From positions 1-64,000 of the forward strand of contig NZ_JAFBCZ010000029.1 in assembly GCF_016907925.1 (NCBI RefSeq): a DNA stretch of 64,000 nucleotides. Reading direction: 5' to 3'. The position numbers and the translations under genes are program-made. This stretch comes from Herpetosiphon giganteus. GTDB lineage: Bacteria; Chloroflexota; Chloroflexia; Chloroflexales; Herpetosiphonaceae. Numbering within the stretch: the stretch's first letter is position 1; each line of letters begins with the position of its first letter. Of this stretch, positions 53,654 through 63,061 are shown in pieces. Below the pieces are notes generated by a model, which was not told the origin of the DNA, did no database searches, and was given only the letters and a program-made list of their open reading frames with translations.

Positions 53654-54061
53654 ATGGGAATGAGACAGATTAAGGTTGATCGTAATTGGGTGTTTTATTC
53701 AATGATGATTCATACTTGGACACCCTCAGAACAGCAGCTTCCCGACTCACTCTATCTTGATGATCGCCAGAATCAAGCATTGTTTATCCGTCATTTTATT
53801 CAACCTCGCTTTGAACCCGCCACGAATCCTGCTGAAGTGCGTGCCCAATATCACATGAAAGAATCGCTGCGTTATTGTCTCAATGTCTATGATGAGCGGA
53901 TGAATTATGACTTCAATAAGGTTTGGCTGCAATTGATTGAATGGACGCTTTCGCCCACTGATCGCTATAAATTTTTGTGTCATGCGTGGGAGCTGTTATT
54001 TCCTGATGAGCCGTGGCAGATGGATGCATTAACCATGAGCTGGTATGTTGAGGTTACTTAA
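53654..54061 (+). CDS. hypothetical protein
   Basis: A 135-residue soluble protein with many aromatic residues and Tyr/Trp pairs (WVFYSMMIHTW, YCLNVYDERMNYDF). GGAG lies 5 bases before the ATG. No signal peptide, membrane segment or recognised motif. A hairpin follows the stop. I cannot assign a family. Confidence 0.65.
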   Translation: MGMRQIKVDRNWVFYSMMIHTWTPSEQQLPDSLYLDDRQNQALFIRHFIQPRFEPATNPAEVRAQYHMKESLRYCLNVYDERMNYDFNKVWLQLIEWTLSPTDRYKFLCHAWELLFPDEPWQMDALTMSWYVEVT

Positions 54062-54065
54062 TAAA

Positions 54066-54096
54066 CAAAACCTGCCATGGACTGAGCATGGCAGGT
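54066..54096 (-). terminator. hairpin terminator of the PRC-barrel gene
   Basis: ACCTGCCATG (54070-54079) pairs with CATGGCAGGT (54087-54096). Read on the minus strand it is followed by TTTTGTTT, so it mainly serves the gene at 54127; it also lies right after the convergent hypothetical gene. Confidence 0.75.
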
Positions 54097-54126
54097 CAAA
54101 TTGATCTGTGTTACAGAGCTTTCAGT

Positions 54127-54606
54127 TTAGGCTTGTGGTGGCTGTTCAACAATAATCGCATCATTGCCAAACGAGCGAACCTGCTCAACGGGCAGCAGGC
54201 TGCGGCCCCGCAAATCTTGAAAGAAGCCTTGTTTAATTTGATAGCCAAGGATTGTGCCGCGCTCATCGATCGATAAATCGGCAACGGTGCCAATTTGGGT
54301 TCCATCAACCGTGATGATCGTTGTGCCAGTAATTTGATGGGCTTGTTTAATCAGCGCTGCTAATTCAGGATCTTCTTTAATCGTTGTATAGAGCGGATCG
54401 CCACTTACCAACACAATATCCCCAAGGCTAATGACTTGCTCCCAGCGAATAACCCGAGCGCTGGATAACAAGCCACCAATATCGATCAGCAGGGCAACAA
54501 CCCGCGTTGGTGGTTGATCGAGCACCACATCTTGCACGCTGGCGATGCGCTCTCCGGTTGCTTGGGCGATAACTGGTTTGCCAAACAAACTGTTGACCGT
54601 ATACAT
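54127..54606 (-). CDS. PRC-barrel domain protein
   Basis: A 159-residue protein with two PRC-barrel-like units: residues about 5-75 (SLFGKPVIAQATGERIASVQDVVLD) and about 85-150 (TIITVDGTQIGTVADLSID). PRC barrels bind RNA or proteins in diverse settings, such as ribosome maturation and photosynthetic reaction centres. ATG 54606 has AAGGAG 8 bases upstream; TTG 54612 is in frame but too close to the site. Stand-alone gene with its own terminator. Specific role unknown. Confidence 0.85.
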   Translation of the reverse strand: MYTVNSLFGKPVIAQATGERIASVQDVVLDQPPTRVVALLIDIGGLLSSARVIRWEQVISLGDIVLVSGDPLYTTIKEDPELAALIKQAHQITGTTIITVDGTQIGTVADLSIDERGTILGYQIKQGFFQDLRGRSLLPVEQVRSFGNDAIIVEQPPQA

Positions 54607-54813
54607 ATCCAAAACTCCTTGTAGCTAGGTTGATTGTTCTGAAGCCACTCCAAAGCACATCCCATTCCAAGGACGAAATTGAGGATGCGATTGCATTGAC
54701 AGCCCTACTGTACCTGCCTATCATTCTTGTAGCATGTTCGATCGAGCTCGATTGAATGTTGCTCAGCGCTGCGGCTGCTGAATCAGCTCAGCTGCGTTTT
54801 TTGGCCTATTCGC

Positions 54814-54835
54814 ATCGCCATAGGCCTATGGCGAT
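54814..54835. promoter_or_regulatory. 22-bp perfect palindrome
   Basis: ATCGCCATAGG followed directly by its exact inverse (centre at 54824/54825) lies 19 bases before the metallophosphoesterase ATG. With no loop it is better suited to protein binding than to RNA folding and may be an operator over the 5' end of that gene. Confidence 0.55.
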
Positions 54836-54853
54836 CAGTGAGAAAGTATTGGC

Positions 54854-56014
54854 ATGACCTTCGTCTTCTTCGCGCTCGTCTTCGTGCTGTACGGCGGTAT
54901 CAATCTGTATATTGGTCGGCGGACATGGCAATGGTTGCAGGCCATTGCTCCCCAGCGAATTCCGCGCTGGCTCTTTTGGCTCAGCTTTTGGCTCCTCGCT
55001 AGCACTCCATTTGTAAGCCGCTTCATTGCTGGCCGCGTCCCAACGAGCCTGATGGCCCTACTTACGCCAATTGGTGGCTATTGGATGAGCATTTTTGTCT
55101 ATGCAGGCATGCTGCTCGGCCTCGTTGATCTCATTCGCTTAATGGTGCGTTTGACTGGTAGCGCTCCCAAGGGCGTGGGTTATTCGCGGCGCACGCTGCT
55201 TGCCGCTGGTGCAACGGTGATTGGGCTGCTGGTGGGCTTAATTGGCTATGGAACCTGGCGCGCACGCACTCCAGTCGTGGCCGAATATACGATTAGCGTA
55301 CCCAAACAGGCTGGGCCAGAGCGTGAATTAAGCATCGTTTTGGTGTCGGATACTCACCTTGGCTACAGCAATAGTGTTGGCCGCGTGCAAGCAATGGTGG
55401 CGATGGTCAATCAACTTAAGCCCGATATTGTGCTGATTGCAGGCGATATTATTGACGACGATTTGCAACCATTTAATGATCAAGCGATGGCGAACGAGCT
55501 GAGCAAGCTTGAGTCGCGGCTGGGCAACTACGCGATTATGGGCAATCACGATGTGCGCGCCGATGAATTGGCACTCTTTCGGGCCGACCTCGCGCAGGCT
55601 GGGATTCAGATGTTGGTTGACGAGTGGGTCACGGTCGATAATAGCTTGCTGTTGGTTGGCCGCGATGATATTGGCGGGCCACGCACCTCAGGCGATGTGG
55701 TTGGCGTGCCCTTGACTGAGATTCTGCAAGGCGCTGATCGCTCATTACCGCTGCTGATTATGGATCACAATCCAAACCGTTTTGATGATTCGGTTGCGGT
55801 TGAAGCCGCACTTCAGGTTTCGGGGCATACTCATGCTGGGCAATTATTCCCCTTCACCTTAATTACTGGCCTGAGCTATGAGCAACAATGGGGCCAATTG
55901 ACCAAAGGCCCAAGCAATCTGGTGGTTTCATCGGGCTTTGGCACGTGGGGGCCGCCAATTCGGGTTGGCACGGTTCCCGAAGTTGTGCAGATTAAGCTGC
56001 GTTTTGAGCCATAG
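54854..56014 (+). CDS. membrane-anchored metallophosphoesterase
   Basis: A 386-residue protein. The N-terminal half has about four membrane helices, and a basic cytoplasmic stretch with a Tat-like RR precedes the last (YSRRTLLAAGATVIG). The C-terminal half is a calcineurin-like phosphoesterase facing outward, with all metal motifs: SDTHLG, AGDIIDD, GNHD and SGHTHAGQ. The layout resembles YkuE/YaeI-type proteins thought to act on lipid-linked phosphates. The ribosome binding site is weak. Its substrate is unknown. Confidence 0.9.
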   Translation: MTFVFFALVFVLYGGINLYIGRRTWQWLQAIAPQRIPRWLFWLSFWLLASTPFVSRFIAGRVPTSLMALLTPIGGYWMSIFVYAGMLLGLVDLIRLMVRLTGSAPKGVGYSRRTLLAAGATVIGLLVGLIGYGTWRARTPVVAEYTISVPKQAGPERELSIVLVSDTHLGYSNSVGRVQAMVAMVNQLKPDIVLIAGDIIDDDLQPFNDQAMANELSKLESRLGNYAIMGNHDVRADELALFRADLAQAGIQMLVDEWVTVDNSLLLVGRDDIGGPRTSGDVVGVPLTEILQGADRSLPLLIMDHNPNRFDDSVAVEAALQVSGHTHAGQLFPFTLITGLSYEQQWGQLTKGPSNLVVSSGFGTWGPPIRVGTVPEVVQIKLRFEP

Positions 56015-56138
56015 GCTAAGCAATAAACCCATTGCATAAACAAATGCCTCCGATTTGATTCTGGATGGTGCAGAGGCTCCACTGACTCCAGCCCAATGGC
56101 GCTTGGCCGAGCAGATGAAGCAGTACTGGGCCAACTTT

Positions 56139-56172
56139 GGAGGATGCACAACATAAGGGATGTGCATCCTCC
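56139..56172. terminator. hairpin between convergent genes
   Basis: GGAGGATGCACA (56139-56150) pairs with TGTGCATCCTCC (56161-56172) over 10 bases, between the phosphoesterase and the VWA gene. No T-run on either strand. Confidence 0.6.
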
Positions 56173-56221
56173 TCTGCCTTCGGCGTATATGCTGCACAAC
56201 CATAACCAAGCGGTGTTTTGT

Positions 56222-57385
56222 TTATTCAAGCAGCAGCCGAATGGCCTCGCCAAAGGGAAAAGCTTCGCTATCCAGGCCGCCAGCAACGACTACCCACAAG
56301 AATGGATATTCAGGGGGTACTGGCGGAAAACTGCCATAGCCATCAGTCAAATATACCGCCACCACTGGCATATATGGACGGATTAAGCCCTCAAGGGCCG
56401 CAAAAAAGGGTCGGAAATCGGTGCCACCACCGCCGATTGGCTCAGGAATTGGGCTGTGGGCGGTGAGTTGAAATGGCCCATGCGCTTCAGCATCAACATA
56501 AAACAAATCGCAGGTGATATGCGGATAGGAACGTAAAATCCCCTGCACCTCATCCATAAAGAGCTGCAAATGGCGCTCGTCGATTGAGCCGCTGGTATCG
56601 ACCGCCACAAAAACGTGCAGACTCTCGCCAGCTAAGGCATCGAGGTAGAGACCGCGACTCAAAAAACGCCGATCAAAGCCGACAAAATCGGTGGGCGTTT
56701 GCACCAAATAGCGCCATAAATAGGTCCGCCAATCGAGTTTCTCAGGGTCGGTGTTGCGCAACTCACGACGCATGCTGCTTGGCAAACTGCCTTGGGCGAC
56801 CATCAGCGCAATCAGATCAGCTTGGTGCCGCGCATTGCGCCAATGAGCTTCTAGCACTGCATTGCGTTTGGTGCCGCGCGTCTCTTGTTCAAAACCGCCT
56901 TGGCCACTCAGACCCGATCGATCAGCCTCGGTTGCTTCGAGTAAATCAAGGCTGTCGGTCAGGGGGTAGCGGCTAGGGTCGCGGACTAATAATTCGTACA
57001 CTTCTTCGACGCTGAATGCTTCAAGCTCAGGGTCGCGCTGGGTCATGGGGTCGCAGCCAATGCCCTCGATCGTGCTGATAATGCCATTCAACACAATATC
57101 GCAGGCCGTGTTCCAAATCCGAGGGTTGCGGCTACCACGGCGGGGAAGATGCAGCAAGGCCGCATGCAACACCTGATGTACAATCAAGCGATCTTGATCC
57201 TGCTGGCGGAGAGTGGCGAAATAATCAGGGTTGACATACACCCGTTCACCATCAGTTGCCGCTTGATTCACATTCGTGGCCGCAACCACGGGCGCAAATA
57301 ACACCAAGCTCGCAAAGTAGGCTGAACGGGTGCGTAGCCGCAGCACCGAAGCACTAATCATGCGCTCAAATTCGGTGGCACTCAT
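56222..57385 (-). CDS. VWA-like / putative metallopeptidase domain protein (DUF2201-like)
   Basis: A 387-residue protein. The N-terminal part matches the putative metallopeptidase domain of DUF2201 proteins (HQVLHAALLH, then RNPRIWNTACDIVLN), but the usual HExxH glutamate is Gln71 (H70-Q-V-L-H74). The C-terminal part is VWA-like with an intact MIDAS motif DTSGS and GGGGTDFRP. Such proteins pair with MoxR-type AAA+ ATPases as chaperone-like complexes. The start overlaps the MoxR gene stop by four bases. Third gene of the operon. Confidence 0.87.
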   Translation of the reverse strand: MSATEFERMISASVLRLRTRSAYFASLVLFAPVVAATNVNQAATDGERVYVNPDYFATLRQQDQDRLIVHQVLHAALLHLPRRGSRNPRIWNTACDIVLNGIISTIEGIGCDPMTQRDPELEAFSVEEVYELLVRDPSRYPLTDSLDLLEATEADRSGLSGQGGFEQETRGTKRNAVLEAHWRNARHQADLIALMVAQGSLPSSMRRELRNTDPEKLDWRTYLWRYLVQTPTDFVGFDRRFLSRGLYLDALAGESLHVFVAVDTSGSIDERHLQLFMDEVQGILRSYPHITCDLFYVDAEAHGPFQLTAHSPIPEPIGGGGTDFRPFFAALEGLIRPYMPVVAVYLTDGYGSFPPVPPEYPFLWVVVAGGLDSEAFPFGEAIRLLLE

Positions 57386-58380
57386 GCCAACATCCGTTGA
57401 TATGCTTGGAAGAATGCTTGCAATTGGGCATCGCCCTGAACATAGGTGGCAAAGGCTCCAATTTGGCCCTTAAGCCGTAACTGCCGCATTAGATCGGCAA
57501 TAAAGACCTGTACCCATTCGGTTGGCGCTTGGGCCGCCATCCAACAAAAGGCTTGATAGGCGCTATCGGCGTTTGCAGCGCGTAATGTCAAGCCGATCGT
57601 GTTGGCATAACGTGCCCCAGGCTCGCTTGGAAAGGCGAGGTTTGCGCCTTCACCACGCAGAATCGCCTCAAAATCGGGCAGCGTTTGATAGAGTTCGGTG
57701 TAGGAGTAAAATTCTGCTGCTGCATCAATCCCGACAACCGGAGCAAGATCAAGCTCGGCCTGATAGAGTTGGCTGGCCATCACCCATGAGCGCGGCGACG
57801 GCCACGCTGGATGCTGAGGATTGAGTTTGTGCAACAGGGTTGGGCGAAATGAGAGAAAGGCAATCACTTGCTCAGCCACATTCGCATTCAGCGCATAGGC
57901 CTTGAAACTATCAAAATCGGGCGTAACTTCGAGGTGCACAAAACGATTTGCCAAGGGTGCTGGCATATCGAAGACCGAGGCTCGATCCTCTTTGCGATTG
58001 CCTGCCGCCCAAACAAACCAGCCCTCAGGCAGGGTGTAGGAGCCAACCCGTCGATCAAGAATCAGTTGTTGGGCGACCCCTTGCATGGCTGGGGGAGCCA
58101 TGTTTAATTCATCAAGAAACAAGATACCGTGCCCAGTCTGGGGCAGAAACTCTGGTGGAAACCAGCGCGAAATTCCGTTATCGGGCACTGGCAAGCCCCG
58201 TAGATCGGTTGGCGCAAGCTGCGATAAGCGCACATCAATAAAATCGATGCCGCTGTGTTGGGCAATTTGGGCTACAATGCTTGATTTGCCAATCCCAGGC
58301 GGCCCCCAAATCATCGTGCTGAGATACAGCTTTTTCTGCACCAACGTATCGAGGTAGTGCTGTAATTCTAACGGATTCAT
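57382..58380 (-). CDS. MoxR-type AAA+ ATPase
   Basis: A 332-residue AAA+ ATPase with Walker A GPPGIGKS at residues 26-33, Walker B ILFLDELN and the sensor phrase WAAGNRKED. MoxR proteins act with VWA proteins to load metals or cofactors or remodel complexes. The start overlaps the upstream repeat-protein gene by four bases, and the end overlaps the VWA gene by four bases. The tight coupling of all three strongly suggests a complex. Substrate unknown. Confidence 0.92.
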   Translation of the reverse strand: MNPLELQHYLDTLVQKKLYLSTMIWGPPGIGKSSIVAQIAQHSGIDFIDVRLSQLAPTDLRGLPVPDNGISRWFPPEFLPQTGHGILFLDELNMAPPAMQGVAQQLILDRRVGSYTLPEGWFVWAAGNRKEDRASVFDMPAPLANRFVHLEVTPDFDSFKAYALNANVAEQVIAFLSFRPTLLHKLNPQHPAWPSPRSWVMASQLYQAELDLAPVVGIDAAAEFYSYTELYQTLPDFEAILRGEGANLAFPSEPGARYANTIGLTLRAANADSAYQAFCWMAAQAPTEWVQVFIADLMRQLRLKGQIGAFATYVQGDAQLQAFFQAYQRMLA

Positions 58381-59762
58381 GCTTGCTCCTTCACTCGTTG
58401 CTCACGCGCAGTTTGGGCTGCGCGGCGGACAAAACAATGCGCATCGTTGGTCAATTCGCTGATAATTTCTAGCGGAACTGCGGGATTGAGCGCCAACGCA
58501 TAGCGCGCATACCAATAGGGCGAGCGCAGACCTTTGCGCAAATGCTGGGGATTGGTGTATTGATTGGCCATGGCAATAAAATGAAACATTGGATGCGCCG
58601 AATACAGCGCTGCGGTTAATGCCCGATCAAGCAATTGTTGGCGCGCGCTGGCTGATGTTTGGGGGTTACGGACGACTGCATTGCGTACCTGAATCGATTC
58701 ATCGGTGGCCAAGCGGGCTAAAATATCAGGGGTGACATTGGGATGTTGGGCGATTGCCTTGCGCATGCGCAACGCCGACCAGCTATAATCGCGAGCCATC
58801 GTCGCTAACAACGCAGCAGGAACATTGGGGTTTAAGGCGAGGGCATTGCGCACTGGCTGCACATCATCAAGCTCTAAGCGGGGCAACACCGCAAGTGGCG
58901 TATTGATATTGAAGGCAACCCGAGCACGAACGCTTGGATCATCATCATCAGCCAGCAGCCTGAGGATTTCGGGGTCGCTCGATTCAGCAGCACGCTTGCG
59001 TTGCTCACGATCTGCCGTAGCAATGCTGGCCAGATCGAAGCGCTCATGATTGATCGTATAGCTCATGGCCGCAAACACTTCGTCTTCTAAGACCGTGACT
59101 GTTTGCTGCAAGGCTTGTTGAATGTGTTGCTCATTTGATGCAAGAAGGCGTTGCTCAAGCCAAGCTGGCAGCGTGCCCAGCGCCAGATGCTCAATTAACG
59201 CCTCTTGGCCATCGACTGGTGGTAACGGAAGTTGGGCCACGAGCGCCTCTGCTTGCTGTTGCCAATCAGCGCCAGCCTCGCCATAGCTATTAATATGGTA
59301 GGCAATGGCTTGGGCAACATCGGGCGAGGCATAGCCACGAATCGTATTAAGCAGATTAAGCGGAATTGCTGGGTGGCGCAGAAATACTAATAAGCGTAGT
59401 TCATCCATCTGGCGAAATAAATCGGGATGTTCGAGCAACAACAACAGCAAGACCGGATTGGCGAGAAACGCTTCGGGAAAGTCGGCGGCAAAGTGTAAGA
59501 GCGTTTTTTGCGGCGTATTGGGGTTAGCAACCAAGGCGGCAACAATCGCCGTGCGGGGATGAGGCTCTAAAACCACTGCTAATGGGCCTTGGCGACCAAC
59601 AAAGCGCAGGAAGTCGGTTCCAGAAGTCGGGCGTTCAAAGTCGGGGTCGGCTACCAACGCAAGATAATTGGCAATCCGCAACAGTTCTTCGGGCGTGGTT
59701 GTCGAATCAGATGCTGCTTGGACGATGGCTTGTTCGTCAAGCGCTAATGGCTGATTTGGCAC
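58377..59762 (-). CDS. leucine-rich-variant/HEAT-like repeat protein
   Basis: A protein of about 461 residues, almost entirely alpha-helical repeats with the LRV-type phrases DPSVRARVAFNINTPLAVL, VRNALALNPNVPAALL, MRKAIAQHPNVTPDIL and VRNAVVRNPQTSASA, giving a curved solenoid. GTG 59762 is preferred because GGAG lies 6 bases upstream; a TTG at 59777 has no site. It is the first gene of the operon with MoxR and VWA partners and probably serves as substrate-binding scaffold. No cysteine cluster typical of some LRV proteins is visible. Confidence 0.85.
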   Translation of the reverse strand: MPNQPLALDEQAIVQAASDSTTTPEELLRIANYLALVADPDFERPTSGTDFLRFVGRQGPLAVVLEPHPRTAIVAALVANPNTPQKTLLHFAADFPEAFLANPVLLLLLLEHPDLFRQMDELRLLVFLRHPAIPLNLLNTIRGYASPDVAQAIAYHINSYGEAGADWQQQAEALVAQLPLPPVDGQEALIEHLALGTLPAWLEQRLLASNEQHIQQALQQTVTVLEDEVFAAMSYTINHERFDLASIATADREQRKRAAESSDPEILRLLADDDDPSVRARVAFNINTPLAVLPRLELDDVQPVRNALALNPNVPAALLATMARDYSWSALRMRKAIAQHPNVTPDILARLATDESIQVRNAVVRNPQTSASARQQLLDRALTAALYSAHPMFHFIAMANQYTNPQHLRKGLRSPYWYARYALALNPAVPLEIISELTNDAHCFVRRAAQTAREQRVKEQA

Positions 59763-59875
59763 AGAAAACTCCCTCAATAAATCGCTCGTTTACCCAACCG
59801 ATCAATCGATAAACTCGGCTGATTGTACCATTTATCTAGATATTGTAATGGATGCTTAAACGTCCAAGTCGCAAC

Positions 59876-59905
59876 TTGACACCCATGCGATCATAGCCCT
59901 ACACT
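59876..59905 (+). promoter_or_regulatory. promoter of the two-component operon
   Basis: TTGACA (59876-59881), an 18-base spacer and TACACT (59900-59905) lie about 150 bases before the response-regulator start. Confidence 0.55.
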
Positions 59906-60054
59906 AGCGAAACATCTTCAAGCTCATCCGCAAGCAGGCACAGCCTGGCTTAAATTCAAATAAACAGTAGCGGCAACATCCTCAATTGAACTGCTTGACA
60001 CAAGCTAGCTAGCCGATAACGCTGGGCGTGCGACGACGCATGAGGGGCGCAACG

Positions 60055-61299
60055 ATGACCTACAAACTCTTTTTAGTCGAAGACGAGATTATCACCCGCG
60101 AAGGGATTCGCGATGGGGTTGACTGGGCTGCGGCAGGCTATCAGTTTTGCGGCGAGGCCCCAGATGGCGAAATCGCGCTACCGCTCATCCGCGAGCGCCG
60201 GCCCGACATTGTGATCACCGATATTAAGATGCCGTTTATGGATGGCTTACAACTTTGTCGCATTCTCAAGGAAACGTTACCAACCACCAAAATTATGATT
60301 CTCAGCGGCCATGATGAGTTTCGCTATGCCCAAGAAGCACTGCAAATCGGCGTTACTGAGTATCTGCTGAAACCCATTGTGGCTCACGATCTGCTCGCAG
60401 CGCTGGCTAAAATCGCGCGCCAAATCGCTGAAGAACGGCAGTCGCGGGCGCACTTGGCAACGCTGCAAGCCCAAATGTCCGACCATCAACCACTGTTGCG
60501 CGAGCGTTGTCTGCTTGATCTGGTTGCTGGAAGTAGTTCAGCAGCTGATTTTATGGAGCAAGCACGCAGCCTTGAGATTGATCTGTTGGCTCCTTGGTAT
60601 CAGGTGCTCGTGCTGCACGTTATGCCGCCGCATGCCAGCGCAATCCCGCTGTATGCCGTTTGTCAACAAGTTGACGTAATCGTCGGCGTAATTCTCGCTG
60701 AATCGCTGTCGGTGGTGGCCTTCAAGCATGGCCTCGAAGACACGATCCTAATCGTCAAGGGCGAAACTCGCACTGATGTGGCCCAACGCGCCGCTGTGCT
60801 GAGTGCTGCCTTGAATCGGCAGTTGGCCGAGCAGGCAAATTGGCGGGCGCACATCGGCAGCGGCGAGCCAACCGACCGGCTCAGTATGATTGCCCAATCG
60901 TTTGCTCAGGCCCTGCTCCAGATCAGCGCTGGTGAGCGTTCAGCGGAGGTCGGGTTTAGCGATCAAGCGCCACTGAACGCCGATCCGATGATTATGAAAG
61001 CGCTGGCCTACATCGATGCCAACTATGCTGATCCTGCGATGTCACTGAGCCAAGCTGCTGCCCAAGCCTTACTCAGCCCAACCTATTTCAGCGCACTCTT
61101 CCACCGCGAGGTTGGCGAAACCTTTATCGACTACTTGACCAATCTCCGGATTCGCAAAGCGATTGAACTGCTGCGCTCAACCTCGCTGACCGCCAGCGAG
61201 ATCGCCTATCGCATTGGCTATCAGAACCCACGCTATTTCTACTCGGTGTTCCGCAAGGTTGTCGGGCAGCCACCCAACGAGTTTCGCCAACGCGCCTAG
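60055..61299 (+). CDS. YesN-type response regulator (REC + AraC HTH)
   Basis: A 414-residue regulator. The receiver domain (about 1-120) has the acidic pair in LFLVEDE, the phospho-acceptor Asp in DIVITDIKMPFMDG and Lys in YLLKP. The C-terminal 100 residues are an AraC-type double helix-turn-helix (SQAAAQALLSPTYFSALFHRE, then TASEIAYRIGYQNPRYFYSVF). ATG 60055 has GAGGGG 7 bases upstream; the in-frame GTG at 60028 is less likely. It forms an operon with the sensor kinase 17 bases downstream. This class typically controls sugar ABC transporters, in agreement with the binding-protein gene nearby. Confidence 0.92.
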   Translation: MTYKLFLVEDEIITREGIRDGVDWAAAGYQFCGEAPDGEIALPLIRERRPDIVITDIKMPFMDGLQLCRILKETLPTTKIMILSGHDEFRYAQEALQIGVTEYLLKPIVAHDLLAALAKIARQIAEERQSRAHLATLQAQMSDHQPLLRERCLLDLVAGSSSAADFMEQARSLEIDLLAPWYQVLVLHVMPPHASAIPLYAVCQQVDVIVGVILAESLSVVAFKHGLEDTILIVKGETRTDVAQRAAVLSAALNRQLAEQANWRAHIGSGEPTDRLSMIAQSFAQALLQISAGERSAEVGFSDQAPLNADPMIMKALAYIDANYADPAMSLSQAAAQALLSPTYFSALFHREVGETFIDYLTNLRIRKAIELLRSTSLTASEIAYRIGYQNPRYFYSVFRKVVGQPPNEFRQRA

Positions 61300-61316
61300 G
61301 CTACGAGAGGCTCTCT

Positions 61317-62846
61317 ATGGATGAAAATATGTTTGATCGTGCTCGCTCCAGTGGCTTGGCAGGCATGCTTACAATCCCTCGGCTGCGCATGCGGCTGTCC
61401 ATCCGCGACAAAATTCTGCTCGCGTTGCTGATGGTCGTGATTCTGATGAGCGTGCCCTATATTTTTCTGATCGTGCCTGGCCTCGAATACAAGACCCAGT
61501 ATGATGGGCTGATTCAGAACATTACAACTGCGAATAGTATCAACGGCTATATCAAGCCATCAATTGATGCAGAACTGTGGGAAATTATTGCTGGCAAAAA
61601 ACCATTTGCTCAAGGTACGCAATATGCGATTTTGAGCGATGTCGACCATCGAATCGAGCAGATGATCAATAACTCCAGCTCGGAAAAGGGTCGGGTCAAG
61701 CTCAGCATTATCCAGCACACCCTACAAACCCTGCGCAGTTCGATCGATCGGGTTGGGATTCAGATTGCCCAAGGCAAAACGTTTGCCGAAAATTTGCTGC
61801 TGATGGAGGAGATTCGCAGCATCACCCAATTGATTGAGGGCAACGTTCAGGCCTATGCGCTGTTTGAGGTGAAGCGCACGCAACTGCAATATCAGGCGAT
61901 GCAAAGCGACCTCACGCGTTGGGCGATTGGCGGCCTGAGCGTCATTATCACGTCGATTGGCTTTTCGATCGTCGCTGCGTGGCGCATCTCAAAAAGCATC
62001 TATGTGCCAATCAAGAAATTGCACGATGTAACCACCACGATTGCCCGTCACGATCTGGAGGCTCTGGTTATCGCCGATAATGCCGACGAGATTACCGAGC
62101 TTGGCTTGAGCTTTAACATCATGGTTGGCAAGATCAAAGAATTGCTTGATGCCAAACTCGAAGAACACGAGAACCTCAAAAAGGCTGAGTTGCGGGTGCT
62201 CCAAGCCCAGATCAACCCCCATTTCCTCTATAACACGCTCGATGCGATTATCTGGATGGCCGAATCCAAGCGCACAGCCCAGATCGTTGAGCTTGTTTCA
62301 GCCTTGTCACGCTTCTTCCGGATTACGCTCAGTAAAGGCCGAGATTGGATTACCGTGCGCGATGAGATTGCGCATATCGAAAGCTATCTGGCGATCCAGA
62401 AGATTCGCTACCGCGATATTCTCGACTATCAGATCGATATTCCCGAGGAAACTCGCAGCGGTGAGATGCTCAAACTTACGTTGCAGCCGCTAGTGGAGAA
62501 TGCGCTCTATCACGGCATCAAGAATAAGCGCAACGGCGGCGCGATTGTCGTTCGTGGTCGCTGGCTCGCTGGCGATCGGCTCCAAATCGAGGTTGAAGAT
62601 AATGGAATTGGGATGCTGCCAGCGCGGCTTGCCCAGATTCAGGAGCTGTTGGCAGCGGGCAATCGCTGGGTGGCGGGCGCGATGCCGATTGTCGAAGATG
62701 GCTATGGTATCAGCAATGTTAATCAACGGATCAAGCTCTACTACGGCCCAGACTATGGGCTGTCGATCGAGAGCACCCATGGACACGGCACCTGCGTAAC
62801 CCTGATCATTCCGCAGCAACGCAAACCAGCGCCCGGCGGGAGTTGA
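61317..62846 (+). CDS. YesM-type sensor histidine kinase
   Basis: A 509-residue membrane kinase. Helices lie at about residues 33-53 (ILLALLMVVILMSVPYIFLI) and 200-222, enclosing an external sensor domain of about 145 residues. A HAMP domain follows. The His_kinase-type phosphorylation site is QINPHFLYNTLDAIIWM, and the ATP-binding domain has ENALYHGIK, DNGIGM and GYGISNVNQRI. AGAGG lies close upstream. Co-transcribed with the response regulator. Confidence 0.93.
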   Translation: MDENMFDRARSSGLAGMLTIPRLRMRLSIRDKILLALLMVVILMSVPYIFLIVPGLEYKTQYDGLIQNITTANSINGYIKPSIDAELWEIIAGKKPFAQGTQYAILSDVDHRIEQMINNSSSEKGRVKLSIIQHTLQTLRSSIDRVGIQIAQGKTFAENLLLMEEIRSITQLIEGNVQAYALFEVKRTQLQYQAMQSDLTRWAIGGLSVIITSIGFSIVAAWRISKSIYVPIKKLHDVTTTIARHDLEALVIADNADEITELGLSFNIMVGKIKELLDAKLEEHENLKKAELRVLQAQINPHFLYNTLDAIIWMAESKRTAQIVELVSALSRFFRITLSKGRDWITVRDEIAHIESYLAIQKIRYRDILDYQIDIPEETRSGEMLKLTLQPLVENALYHGIKNKRNGGAIVVRGRWLAGDRLQIEVEDNGIGMLPARLAQIQELLAAGNRWVAGAMPIVEDGYGISNVNQRIKLYYGPDYGLSIESTHGHGTCVTLIIPQQRKPAPGGS

Positions 62847-62958
62847 TATTGGTTGCTCACTCATTGATCGTAAAAAATTAACCACCAGCTTAAAAAAACG
62901 AACACGTTGATTACTAAAAAAACATTAAAATAGCAGCTATTCTGCATAGAAATCAGGC

Positions 62959-62986
62959 TTGTTTGATGCGAGCCAGCCGCTATAAT
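62959..62986 (+). promoter_or_regulatory. promoter of the binding-protein gene
   Basis: A consensus TATAAT at 62981-62986, with TTGTTT at 62959-62964 as -35 and a 16-base spacer, about 75 bases before the start codon. The position fits control by the upstream AraC-type regulator. Confidence 0.6.
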
Positions 62987-63061
62987 AGCCAGCATCCCAA
63001 GTCAATCACGTGTAATAGCCGACCATGACTGGTCGGGAATGCGCCAAAGGAGGCGACCTCA

